Below, one piece after another: positions 18,798-27,880 of a stretch of DNA of 64,000 bases. The position numbers and the translations under genes were made by a program. Each line of letters starts with the position of its first letter. Positions within the stretch are counted from its first letter, which is position 1. The notes beneath the pieces are model-generated. The model saw only the letters and a list, made by a program, of their open reading frames with translations. It had not been told where the DNA came from and did no database searches. Origin of the DNA: Intestinibacter bartlettii (GTDB taxonomy: Bacteria; Bacillota; Clostridia; Peptostreptococcales; Peptostreptococcaceae); the NCBI RefSeq assembly GCF_000154445.1, contig NZ_DS499564.1. The stretch is one strand, 5' to 3'.

Positions 18798-18826
18798 ATG
18801 TTAAATCAAATTCTACTTTTTTTCAA
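18798..18826 (-). promoter_or_regulatory. Possible argS promoter
   Basis: On the minus strand TTGAAA (18821-18826), a 17-base spacer and TAACAT (18798-18803) lie about 45 bases upstream of argS. The -35 is good and the -10 is only fair. Confidence 0.4.
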
Positions 18827-18859
18827 GTTTTTCAAACTTATATATACTCAAGATATAAA

Positions 18860-19312
18860 TTATATATCATCTTCATCTAATAATGCTATATTTTCTTTAT
18901 TTAAAATGGCAGCTGTTACTCCCATTCCTTGAATTTTATTACCTAAAAAGGTACCATCATAAATCTTTTTATATCCACAAGAAGGACTCCCAGCCTTTAA
19001 TATTGCTGTCTTAGCATTATGTTCTTTTGCTATTTTTAAAGTTTCTTCTGCACCTTGTATAAAGTTTTTTGTTACATCTATACCTTTATTTGATAAAACT
19101 TTTGTACATCCACTTAATACATCATTCCCATCTTTATTTCCATATGTAATAATTTCAGATGGATTTCTTGGTGTAGACAGTCCTCCTAATTGTTCAGGAC
19201 AAACTAAGATATATTCTTTGTCTTCTAAGTACTTTATTACATTTTCTGATTTATTGTTTCCACCGCTATATTTGCAGTTTTCACCTAATAAGCAAGCTGA
19301 TACTATTATCAT
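18860..19312 (-). CDS. DUF523 family protein
   Basis: This 150-residue protein matches DUF523: the start IIVSACLLGENCKYSGG, the central CPEQLGGLSTPRNPSEI and the later LKAGSPSCGYKKIYDGTF are the family's conserved Cys-containing stretches. The biochemical role of the family is not established to my knowledge. The ATG at 19312 is chosen because AAAGGTG lies 6-7 bases upstream; the GTG at 19321 falls within that site. It follows mutS2 by 44 bases and may be in the same transcript. Confidence 0.85.
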   Translation of the reverse strand: MIIVSACLLGENCKYSGGNNKSENVIKYLEDKEYILVCPEQLGGLSTPRNPSEIITYGNKDGNDVLSGCTKVLSNKGIDVTKNFIQGAEETLKIAKEHNAKTAILKAGSPSCGYKKIYDGTFLGNKIQGMGVTAAILNKENIALLDEDDI

Positions 19313-19356
19313 AATTTTCACCTTTATTTATCTCATAATTTTATAAGGCGTGTTTC

Positions 19357-21735
19357 TTATCGTAAAGTTACTATTGTAACACCTGCTCCACCTTCACCAT
19401 ATTCTCCTGGACGTTTTGACTTAACGTGTTTATTTCTTTTTAATATGTCTTGTAGACCTTTTTTAAGGACTCCAGTACCTATACCGTGGATAATTGTTAC
19501 TGTTTCAAGGCCAGCAACACAGGCATCATCTAGATATTTTTCAACTTCCATTATTGCTTCTTCTAAGTTCATTCCTCTTAAATCAACTTCACCTTTTACT
19601 TTTCCAGATTTCTCGCTAATTATCTTACGAGTTGTCTTTGTTACTGTTGATTTTTTATCTTTTTGTATTTGTTGTAATGATTTAAATGGTAGTGTCATTT
19701 TCATTATTCCGATTTGTACTAAAGCTTCTTTTTTCTTTTTATCTACAGATACTACAGTACCATCTTGGTTTAATGTTACTACTTTTACATCATCACCTGG
19801 TTTTAAATCTTTTATTTCTTTAGAAGATACTTTTGGCACTATCATGCTCTTAACTGATGGTTGTAAATTACCCATTGAGTCAGATAATTCTTTTCTAAGA
19901 GCTTCGATTTTTTGTTGTTTTTGTTTAGATGCCATTTCTGTTTCTAATTTTCTAAGCTCTTTTAATATATTTTCTGATTGCTCTTTAGCTTGTCTAGTTA
20001 TACTAAATGCTTCAGATTTTGCCTTACTAATTATTTTTTCTCTTTGGGCCATAACTCTTTCAAGTCTGCCTTCATATTCTGCCTTTATGTCTTCTATTTC
20101 TTTCTTTAACTTTTCTGCTTCTAATCTATCTTCTTCTGCTTTTAATCTATTTTTCTCTACATTTTGTAATACGTCTTCTAATTCAATATTGTCAGTATTT
20201 ATAAATTCTTTAGCTCTATTTATTACATATTCACTTAAGCCTAATTTTTTTGATATTTCAAAAGCATTAGATTTTCCTGGAACACCTATTAATAATCTAT
20301 AGGTTGGGCTTAAAGTATCTACATCAAATTCAACTGCAGCATTTTCTACACCATTTTTAGTAAGTGCATAGTTTTTAAGTTCACTGTAGTGAGTTGTAGC
20401 TATACATTTAGCTCCTGCCATATTTACATCTTCTAATATTGCTATTGCAAGAGCAGCACCTTCAACAGGGTCTGTACCTGCCCCAAGTTCGTCAAATATT
20501 ACTAATGAATCACTTGTTACTTCATTTAATATAGAAACTGTATTTGTCATATGTGAAGAGAATGTAGATAAACTTTGTTCAATACTTTGTTCATCTCCAA
20601 TATCTGCAAATACATTATCGTACACACACATACTTGTTCCAAAATCAGCTGGAATGTGAAGTCCACTTTGTGTCATTAAAGCGAATAATCCTACCGTTTT
20701 TATTGTTACAGTTTTACCACCTGTATTTGGACCTGTTATAACAAGTGTGTCGAAATCTTTTCCTAAATATACTGTATTTGGAACAACATCTCTTTTATCT
20801 ATCATTGGATGTCTACCATTTTTAATATGGAAGTATTTTTCTTCATTTAAAACTGGTTCGATTGCTCTCATTTCTACAGATAATTTACCTTTTGCAAATG
20901 CAAAGTCTAATTTTCCTAAAATCTCTTGATTTGAAATTAATTCTCCAGATATTTCGCCTATCATAGCTGATAGTTCAGAAAGTATTCTTTCTATTTCTTC
21001 TTGTTCATCAAGTTTAAGTTTTCTAAGTTCATTGTTCATCTCAACTATACTCATTGGCTCTATAAATAATGTTGCACCTGATGATGATTGGTCATGTACT
21101 ATCCCAGAAACTACTGACCTATATTCAGCTTTTACTGGTATAACAAATCTATCACCTCTCATAGATATTATGTTATCTTGTAAGTATTTTTGATATGTAG
21201 TTGAACTTATTATAGAATTTAGCTTTGATCTTATAGATTGGTTCTTTTGAACAATTCTTCTTCTTATTGTTTTAAGTGTTGTAGATGCATTATCAGAAAT
21301 CTCAGATTCTCCTACTATAGAAGTGTATATTCTGTCTTCTATATCTCTAAATGTATATAGAGCATTTGTAAGAGCTTGGATTATTGGATAATTAAAATCT
21401 TCCTCTTCCGAACCTTCTAAATTTCTTTTTAAGCTACGTGCTACTCTTAGACAGTCAGCTATTTTTAGTAACGCTCCTGGGTCTAATGTCGCTCCCACAT
21501 GAGCTCTTTTTGCTTTGTCTTCTATATCATGTATTCCATCCATACTCACTAAACCTCTTTTAATAAGTATGGCTTGTGCCTCACTTGTCTCAAGTAATGT
21601 GTTTTTTACTTCATCAAAATCATTACTCGGTTTTAAATTTTCTATATGTTTAAGACCTAAAGAAGATGACGCCTTTGTTTTTAACTTATCTATTATTTTA
21701 TTAAACTCTAAAACTCTAAGCGATTTTTCGTTCAT
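19357..21735 (-). CDS. mutS2: MutS2 ATPase/endonuclease with Smr domain
   Basis: The 792-residue protein has a MutS core with the P-loop TGPNTGGKT near residue 340 and Walker B LVIFDELGAGTDP. A long charged coiled coil follows (about residues 510-630). A C-terminal Smr nuclease domain has VDLRGMNLEEA and the HGIGTGVL motif. MutS2 lacks the mismatch-recognition domain. Members suppress homologous recombination, and in Bacillus MutS2 also acts in rescue of collided ribosomes. TTAGGAGGAAGA precedes the ATG. The long plus-strand open frame inside this gene is a shadow. Confidence 0.96.
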   Translation of the reverse strand: MNEKSLRVLEFNKIIDKLKTKASSSLGLKHIENLKPSNDFDEVKNTLLETSEAQAILIKRGLVSMDGIHDIEDKAKRAHVGATLDPGALLKIADCLRVARSLKRNLEGSEEEDFNYPIIQALTNALYTFRDIEDRIYTSIVGESEISDNASTTLKTIRRRIVQKNQSIRSKLNSIISSTTYQKYLQDNIISMRGDRFVIPVKAEYRSVVSGIVHDQSSSGATLFIEPMSIVEMNNELRKLKLDEQEEIERILSELSAMIGEISGELISNQEILGKLDFAFAKGKLSVEMRAIEPVLNEEKYFHIKNGRHPMIDKRDVVPNTVYLGKDFDTLVITGPNTGGKTVTIKTVGLFALMTQSGLHIPADFGTSMCVYDNVFADIGDEQSIEQSLSTFSSHMTNTVSILNEVTSDSLVIFDELGAGTDPVEGAALAIAILEDVNMAGAKCIATTHYSELKNYALTKNGVENAAVEFDVDTLSPTYRLLIGVPGKSNAFEISKKLGLSEYVINRAKEFINTDNIELEDVLQNVEKNRLKAEEDRLEAEKLKKEIEDIKAEYEGRLERVMAQREKIISKAKSEAFSITRQAKEQSENILKELRKLETEMASKQKQQKIEALRKELSDSMGNLQPSVKSMIVPKVSSKEIKDLKPGDDVKVVTLNQDGTVVSVDKKKKEALVQIGIMKMTLPFKSLQQIQKDKKSTVTKTTRKIISEKSGKVKGEVDLRGMNLEEAIMEVEKYLDDACVAGLETVTIIHGIGTGVLKKGLQDILKRNKHVKSKRPGEYGEGGAGVTIVTLR

Positions 21736-21830
21736 TCTTCCTCCTAATTATTGTAATTTTCATCACAATTTTTTATTATTTAGTATTATTAATAAAAATC
21801 CCAATTTTATACTTATTTGAGAATTTTTTT

Positions 21831-21882
21831 AACTTAGATTAAGCACAAAATAAACCACTTTCTATTATACCTAATCTAAGTT
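21831..21882. repeat. Inverted repeat upstream of mutS2
   Basis: Perfect 11-base arms AACTTAGATTA (21831-21841) and TAATCTAAGTT (21872-21882) lie around a 30-base loop. In neither direction does a T-run follow the second arm (on the plus strand it precedes the first), so it does not look like an ordinary terminator for the ABC gene. It could be an operator or an mRNA structure in the mutS2 leader. Confidence 0.55.
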
Positions 21883-21930
21883 TATTATGGATAAAATTTT
21901 TATATTTATTTTAATCTATTTTGTTTTTAT

Positions 21931-23691
21931 TTATGCAATTTCATTTGCCATCATATATAGTTGATAATAAACACCTTTTTTCTCTAATAATTCTTTGTGA
22001 TTTCCTTCTTCTACAATTCCATTTTCATTTAATACAAGTATTCTATCTGCATTTTGTATAGTTGTTAATCTATGGGCGATTGTAAGAGTTGTTCTTCCTT
22101 TTGCAAGTCTCTCTAATGATTTTGATACTAAGTATTCACTTTCATTATCTAAGGCTGATGTCGCTTCATCTAGTATTAATATTTTTGGATTTTTTAAGAA
22201 TACCCTAGCAATACTTATTCTTTGTTTTTGTCCACCAGATAATTTTACTCCCCTTTCGCCAACATATGTATCATAGCCATCTTTTAATTCTAAAATAAAT
22301 TCATGAGCCCCAGCAAGTTTTGCAGCTTCTATAATTTCTTCTTTCGTTGCTTTTGGATTTCCATAAGCAATATTATCATAAACAGTTCCCGCAAATAGAT
22401 AAACATCTTGTTGAACTATTCCTATATTTTTTCTTAAACTCTTTAATGTAATTTTCTTTATATCCTTATCATCTAAATAGATATTTCCTTCTGTTGTATC
22501 ATAAAAACGTGGAATTAAGTTACATATTGTAGTTTTTCCTCCTCCTGAAGGACCGACTAAAGCGACTTTTTCTCCTTCTTTTATAGATAAGTTAATATCT
22601 GATAAAACTTTTTTATCTGTATCGTTATATCCAAATGAAACATCTTTAAACTTGATACTTCCTTTTACACCATTTAACTCTTTTGCATCTTCATCATCAA
22701 ATATATCTATATCTGAATCCATAATTTCTATAAAACGCTCAATACCTGTCATACCTCTTTGGAATTGTTCTGCAAACTCAACAATTCTCTTAACTGTAGC
22801 AAGTAGAGTCGTTACATATAATGTATATACAAATAAATCTGCTGGTTGGATAAGACCTTTCATCATAAATATTCCACCGGCAATTAATAAAACTAAATAC
22901 ATTATTCCGTCGAATATACAAGTTATAATTTTAAATCCAGCCATGTATTTATATGTTTCTTTTTTAGTTCCCAAGAACTTTCTGTTGTCTTGTGTGAATT
23001 TTTCTGCTTCTATATCTTCATTTGCGAATGCTTTTACAACTCTAACACCTAATAAACTATCTTCTAATCTTGAGTTTAATTCTCCAATTTGAACTCTTTG
23101 TTTTTTAAATGCTCTCTTCATTTTTCTATTTTGATCCATACTGAATATAACCATTAAAGGTATGAAGATAAATATTATCGTTGTTAAAGCTAAATTTATT
23201 CTAGATAAAAGTATAAATGAAATAATTATCTTTACACCTGCTATGAAAAATTCCTCTGGACAGTGATGTGCAAACTCAGTAACATCAAATAAGTCATTAG
23301 TTATTCTAGACATTATTTGACCTACTTTTGTGTTATTGAAATATGAATCTGATAATTTTTGAATATGGTCAAATGCATCTTTTCTCATATCTGTCTCAAT
23401 TCTAGCTCCCATTATATGCCCGATTCTAGTCATATAGTAATTTGCTATTGCATCTATTATTCTAAGTACTAAATAAACTCCTGCTAAACTGGCTATTAAT
23501 TGTACTGTAATTGATGACAAGTCCTCAGTCCCTTTATTTGCAAGAAACCTTAATATCATAGGTAGTATCAAATCACACCCTGTAGTTAAAAATGCACAAA
23601 ATAAGTCCAACAATAGCACATTTTTATAAGGCTTAAAATAAGGAATAAATCGTCCTATCAAATCCTTAGTTTTGTATTTTTTATTTTCCAT
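21931..23691 (-). CDS. ABC exporter, fused membrane and ATPase domains
   Basis: The 586-residue half-transporter has six membrane helices in residues 20-320 (ABC type 1 exporter fold) and a C-terminal ATPase. Walker A is GPSGGGKTT, the signature is LSGGQKQRISIARVFL, Walker B is ILILDEATSALD and the switch is IAHRLTT. It should work as a homodimer exporting a lipid, drug or peptide; the substrate cannot be told. The start is set at 23691, where GGGAGG lies 7 bases upstream, not at the ATG at 23706. It is divergent from pepD. Confidence 0.92.
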   Translation of the reverse strand: MENKKYKTKDLIGRFIPYFKPYKNVLLLDLFCAFLTTGCDLILPMILRFLANKGTEDLSSITVQLIASLAGVYLVLRIIDAIANYYMTRIGHIMGARIETDMRKDAFDHIQKLSDSYFNNTKVGQIMSRITNDLFDVTEFAHHCPEEFFIAGVKIIISFILLSRINLALTTIIFIFIPLMVIFSMDQNRKMKRAFKKQRVQIGELNSRLEDSLLGVRVVKAFANEDIEAEKFTQDNRKFLGTKKETYKYMAGFKIITCIFDGIMYLVLLIAGGIFMMKGLIQPADLFVYTLYVTTLLATVKRIVEFAEQFQRGMTGIERFIEIMDSDIDIFDDEDAKELNGVKGSIKFKDVSFGYNDTDKKVLSDINLSIKEGEKVALVGPSGGGKTTICNLIPRFYDTTEGNIYLDDKDIKKITLKSLRKNIGIVQQDVYLFAGTVYDNIAYGNPKATKEEIIEAAKLAGAHEFILELKDGYDTYVGERGVKLSGGQKQRISIARVFLKNPKILILDEATSALDNESEYLVSKSLERLAKGRTTLTIAHRLTTIQNADRILVLNENGIVEEGNHKELLEKKGVYYQLYMMANEIA

Positions 23692-23908
23692 TAAACAACC
23701 TCCCAATATATTTAAAATATTTTTACATACTAAAATACATCTGCCTAACTAACAGATGTTTATATATTATGATACATTTAATTATACATTTACCTCATAT
23801 AAATTAACATATTATTTTCATGATTTTCCTAATATTTTCATTTCATTTTTCTGAATTTTTTAAATTAATTTTCAAATATAAATTAACTTTTTTTGTAAAA
23901 TTTTTACT

Positions 23909-23937
23909 TTACTTTTTTTTTACATATTATTATACTT
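23909..23937 (+). promoter_or_regulatory. Promoter of the pepD-OPT-PqqD run
   Basis: TTTACT (23909-23914), a 17-base spacer and TATACT (23932-23937) lie 60 bases before pepD in the 305-base divergent gap. The rest of that gap is AT-rich and shows no other feature. Confidence 0.6.
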
Positions 23938-23996
23938 ATCTAAAAGATAATTTAATACTTAATAAAAAATAATTTTAAAAAAGGGGTTGATTTTAA

Positions 23997-25442
23997 ATGG
24001 AAAATATACTAAAAGGTTTAGAACCACAATCAGTTTTAAATTATTTTGAAAAAATCTCTCAAATACCTAGAGGTTCTGGTAATGAAAAAGCAATAAGTGA
24101 TTATTTATGTAATTTTGCAAAAGAATTAAATCTAGAATACATACAAGATGAACACTTAAATGTAATAATCAAAAAACCAGCTACTGAAGGTTATGAAAAT
24201 TGTCCAGGAGTAATAATACAAGGACATATGGATATGGTTTGTGAAAAAAATAAAGATTCAAACCATGATTTCTTAAAAGATCCTATCCAATTAAGAGTTG
24301 TAGATGACATGATATATGCAACTGGAACTACTTTAGGAGCTGACAATGGGATAGCGGTTGCTTATGGTATGGCACTTCTTGCATCAAATACTATTAAACA
24401 TCCTGAATTAGAAATACTTATAACTACTGATGAAGAAGTTGGTATGACTGGCGCTAAGAATTTAGATACTAGCGTTTTAACAGGAAAATATATGTTAAAT
24501 CTAGATTCTGAAGAAGAAGGATGTATATTAGTTGGTTGTGCTGGTGGTAACAGAAACTGTACAACTTTACCACTTGAATTCAAATCTTCTGAAAAACAAG
24601 GATTCTTAATAGAATTAAAAGGTCTTTTAGGTGGACACTCTGGAATGGAAATAGACAAAAACCATGCTAATTCTAATAAATTAATGGGTAGAATATTAGA
24701 CTTATTAACTGTTGATTATGATTTAGTAAATGTAAATGGTGGTCTTAAAACAAATGCTATCCCTCGTGAATGCGATGCTGTTATAGCTGTTGATACTAAA
24801 GATATAGATCAATTAAAATCTGAATTGGCTAAAATAGAATCTATATTCAAACATGAATACAGAATTCCAGATCCAGACGTAAAAATTGAATTAAGTGAAA
24901 CTTCTTTTGAAAAAGTTCTAACTGATGAATGTAAAAATAAAGTAATTCAACTTTTAAACTTAATACCATCTGGAATCCAAACTATGGCAGCAGATATGCC
25001 AGGTTTAGTAGAAAGTTCTATAAATTTAGGTGTTGTAACAACTAAAGAAAATGTTATGACATTTGAAGCAACTACAAGAAGTTCTGTAGAAACTAGAAAA
25101 GACTATATAAATAACACTGTAAAATTAGTTGCCGAATCTTTAGGTGCTGATTATGAAGAAACTGACCATTATCCTTCTTGGGAAAGAGCTATTGACTCTA
25201 AACTAGAAGAAATAAGTATAGAAACTTACAAAAAATTAACAGGTAATGACCCTAAAATATTAACTATACATGCAGGTCTTGAATGTGGGTTATTCCTTAA
25301 GAAAATGGATGGCTGTGAAGCTATATCAATAGGTCCTAATGCTTATGATGTCCATACTCCAAACGAACATGTAAGTATTTCTTCAATAAAAAATGTTTGG
25401 GATTATTTAGTTGCTTGTTTAGAAAGCATGAACCAACATTAA
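23997..25442 (+). CDS. pepD: Aminoacyl-histidine dipeptidase (M20 family, PepD)
   Basis: This 481-residue zinc metallopeptidase of the PepD branch cleaves dipeptides such as those with C-terminal histidine. Metal-site motifs are QGHMDMVCE, TLGADNGIA with the bridging Asp, and TTDEEVGMTGA with the catalytic Glu. The late HAGLECGLF and DVHTPNEH stretches complete the set. It is cytoplasmic, with no signal peptide. AAAGGGG lies 8 bases before the ATG. It precedes the OPT transporter by 41 bases, so import and hydrolysis of peptides are probably coupled. Confidence 0.94.
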   Translation: MENILKGLEPQSVLNYFEKISQIPRGSGNEKAISDYLCNFAKELNLEYIQDEHLNVIIKKPATEGYENCPGVIIQGHMDMVCEKNKDSNHDFLKDPIQLRVVDDMIYATGTTLGADNGIAVAYGMALLASNTIKHPELEILITTDEEVGMTGAKNLDTSVLTGKYMLNLDSEEEGCILVGCAGGNRNCTTLPLEFKSSEKQGFLIELKGLLGGHSGMEIDKNHANSNKLMGRILDLLTVDYDLVNVNGGLKTNAIPRECDAVIAVDTKDIDQLKSELAKIESIFKHEYRIPDPDVKIELSETSFEKVLTDECKNKVIQLLNLIPSGIQTMAADMPGLVESSINLGVVTTKENVMTFEATTRSSVETRKDYINNTVKLVAESLGADYEETDHYPSWERAIDSKLEEISIETYKKLTGNDPKILTIHAGLECGLFLKKMDGCEAISIGPNAYDVHTPNEHVSISSIKNVWDYLVACLESMNQH

Positions 25443-25483
25443 TATAAAATTTAATTTAAACAACAATGAAGGGGGTATGTCAT

Positions 25484-27412
25484 TTGAATAAAAAACTATC
25501 TAAAGAGGCATATGGTGGAGTTGCTGGAAAAGACTACGTGCCATATATCACAGATAAATCGAAACTTGGAGGAAATATTGCTGTATTAATTATAGGGATT
25601 ATATTTGCTGCTGTATTCGCAGCTTCTACAGCTTATTCAGGAATGAAAGCAGGACTTACTGTTGCCGCTGGTATTCCAGGTGCAATTTTAGGTTCAGCAT
25701 TTGTTGCAATGTTTGCAAAACACAAAGGAATCCTTGGTAGAAACTTAGTTCAAGGTATGGCTAGTGGTGGTGAATCTGTCGCTAGTGGTCTTATATTTGT
25801 ACTACCTTCTGTTATACTAATCGGTAGTGAATTTACTTTCTTAGAAGGTGTAGCAGTTGGTATAGGTGGAGTTCTATTCGGTATAGGTGCAGCTTCACTT
25901 GTTTATAACTATTTAATAATTGACCAACATGGTCATCTTATGTATCCTGAAGCTATGGCTATATCTGAAACTCTTGTAGCATCAGAAAATGCTGGCGGAG
26001 ATTCAATGAAATTCATGGGAATAGGATTTGGTATAGGTGGTGTATTAAACACACTTTCAAGTTCATTCTTAAACTTAACAAACAATGTTATGTCTTTTGC
26101 AGGAAAATCATTCTACAAATGGAAATTCGACTTAGAAGTTAATCCACTTTTACTAGGAATTGGATTTATAGTAGGTATGGATGTTTCTTTAACTATGTTT
26201 GCTGGTTCAATATTATCAGCATTTGGTATAACTCCTTTACTTGCTTATTTTGCTGAAATGGCACATGATGGAGCTATGGTATGGAATAATCCTTCACTTG
26301 CAATAAATCAAATGGCTGTTAGTGATATTTCTGGTTCTTATGTTAAATATATAGGTGCTGGTATGATGTTATGTGGTGGTATAATAGGTGCAGTAAAACT
26401 TATACCTACTATAATAGCTTCAGTAAAAGAAACTATGAATGCAAAATCATCTTCAGAAGATGGTGAAGGTTCTTCATCTTACTTAGTAATATTATTAGCT
26501 GGTACTGTTATAGGACTTATTGCTTCATTTATAATATCTGAAAGCATAGTAATGACTATAGTTGGAGCTATTTTATCATTTATACTATCTCTATTATTCG
26601 TTATAGTAGCTGGTAGATTAACAGGAACTATTGGTACTTCTAACCTACCTGTATCAGGTATGACAATAGCTTCATTAGTTATAACTACTGTAGTATTTGT
26701 TTCTATGGGATGGACTTCTCAAGCAGATAACAAATCTCTACTTTTATTCGGTTCATTCATAGTTGTTGCTATAGCAATAGCTGGAGGATACTGTCAGTCA
26801 CAAAAGGTAACATTTGTTGTTGGTGGTAATAAAAATGAAATGCAACGTTACTTTACAATATCTGCTATAGTTGGTGTTGTAGTTGTTGTTGCTGTTATGG
26901 TTTTATTAACTGAACAATTACAAATAACTGGAGATAATCCTCCATTTGCTTTACCACAAGCTAACTTAATGTCTACACTTACATCTGGTATAATGTCAGG
27001 AAATCTTCCATGGGTTATGATAATAGTTGGTGTATTTATGGCAATAGTACTACACTTCTTAAATCTATCTATAATGACAGTTGCTATCGGATTCTACTTA
27101 CCAATTTCAACTACTTCTATAATATTAGTAGGTGCTTTAGTTCGTGAATTTATCGAAAGAACTACTAAGAATGAAGTAGAAAAAGAAGTAAAAGTTAGTA
27201 ATGGTATAAGTTTATCTTCAGGACTTGTTGCTGGTGGTTCTATACTTGGGCTTATCGGTGTAATCTGTCAAGTAACTGGTTTAGTTGGAGGAAATGGTCC
27301 TAGTGGATTTGCTGCAGGAAATGGTATGGCTGTTGTATTATTAGTTATACTAGTAGTATTAACTGCTCTTCCTATAATAAATTCAAAAGTTAAGGATCAT
27401 AAAAATGAATAA
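25484..27412 (+). CDS. OPT family oligopeptide transporter
   Basis: About 642 residues, almost entirely membrane helices (14-16 by eye). The family start motif AYSGMKAGLTVAAGIPGAI and GGESVASGLIF belong to the OPT superfamily, proton-coupled importers of oligopeptides or, in some branches, metal chelates. The best start is TTG at 25484, because AAGGGGG lies 7 bases upstream; the ATG at 25466 lies before that site. It follows pepD and overlaps the PqqD-like gene by 8 bases. Substrate is inferred only from pepD. Confidence 0.9.
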   Translation: MNKKLSKEAYGGVAGKDYVPYITDKSKLGGNIAVLIIGIIFAAVFAASTAYSGMKAGLTVAAGIPGAILGSAFVAMFAKHKGILGRNLVQGMASGGESVASGLIFVLPSVILIGSEFTFLEGVAVGIGGVLFGIGAASLVYNYLIIDQHGHLMYPEAMAISETLVASENAGGDSMKFMGIGFGIGGVLNTLSSSFLNLTNNVMSFAGKSFYKWKFDLEVNPLLLGIGFIVGMDVSLTMFAGSILSAFGITPLLAYFAEMAHDGAMVWNNPSLAINQMAVSDISGSYVKYIGAGMMLCGGIIGAVKLIPTIIASVKETMNAKSSSEDGEGSSSYLVILLAGTVIGLIASFIISESIVMTIVGAILSFILSLLFVIVAGRLTGTIGTSNLPVSGMTIASLVITTVVFVSMGWTSQADNKSLLLFGSFIVVAIAIAGGYCQSQKVTFVVGGNKNEMQRYFTISAIVGVVVVVAVMVLLTEQLQITGDNPPFALPQANLMSTLTSGIMSGNLPWVMIIVGVFMAIVLHFLNLSIMTVAIGFYLPISTTSIILVGALVREFIERTTKNEVEKEVKVSNGISLSSGLVAGGSILGLIGVICQVTGLVGGNGPSGFAAGNGMAVVLLVILVVLTALPIINSKVKDHKNE

Positions 27413-27743
27413 TGAAGATTCGTTAAATGTAGTATTTAAAATTTCAAATAGTATAGACTATGAGGTTAAGGATAAGATTGTAACAATATTAGAAAAACAA
27501 GATCATCCTATACAAAATTTTTTTAGAAAATTAAAATTTAGAATTCCTCTTTATAAAAAAATTAAACTTGATGAATATGGAAGCTTCATTTTTTTACAAA
27601 TAGATGGAAAAAAAACAGTTGAAGAAATAGGCGAAAACTTGGAGTCAGAGTATGGAGATGCTACTCATCCTCTTTATGAAAGACTTACAATGTATTTAAA
27701 CCATATATATGTTAATTGTAATTATATCGAGAGAATTAATTAA
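27405..27743 (+). CDS. PqqD-like small protein overlapping the OPT gene
   Basis: The 112-residue protein carries the PqqD/RRE-type core in its second half: LDEYGSFIFLQIDGKKTVEE followed by LESEYGD and a helix ending NHIYVNCNYIERI. PqqD proteins bind peptides for modifying enzymes, usually radical SAM proteins. No such enzyme or precursor peptide lies nearby. The N-terminal 60 residues are basic and not recognised. It starts inside the OPT gene (8-base overlap), so it is translationally coupled to it. A role as a peptide-binding partner of the transporter is inference. Confidence 0.7.
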   Translation: MNNEDSLNVVFKISNSIDYEVKDKIVTILEKQDHPIQNFFRKLKFRIPLYKKIKLDEYGSFIFLQIDGKKTVEEIGENLESEYGDATHPLYERLTMYLNHIYVNCNYIERIN

Positions 27744-27755
27744 ATAAAATAATAT

Positions 27756-27805
27756 AAAAAGGAGTATTTAATTTAGATAAAATCTATTTTAAATACTCCT
27801 TTTAT
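27756..27805 (+). terminator. Terminator after the PqqD-like gene
   Basis: Arms AAAAGGAGTATTTA and TAAATACTCCTTTT are perfectly complementary, with a T-run at the 3' side. It ends the pepD-OPT-PqqD run and can also act on the convergent aminotransferase gene. Confidence 0.85.
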
Positions 27806-27880
27806 TAATAGTATTTTTCTATTTTAAATATATTATTTACTTCTTACCTGTTATTAACTTTTACTAGAGTTAGTATAAGC

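Noticed and set aside
19445..20302. A 285-codon plus-strand open frame inside mutS2
   Set aside because: It is antisense to a well-conserved gene, has no ribosome site or recognisable protein family, and its composition is that of a complement shadow.
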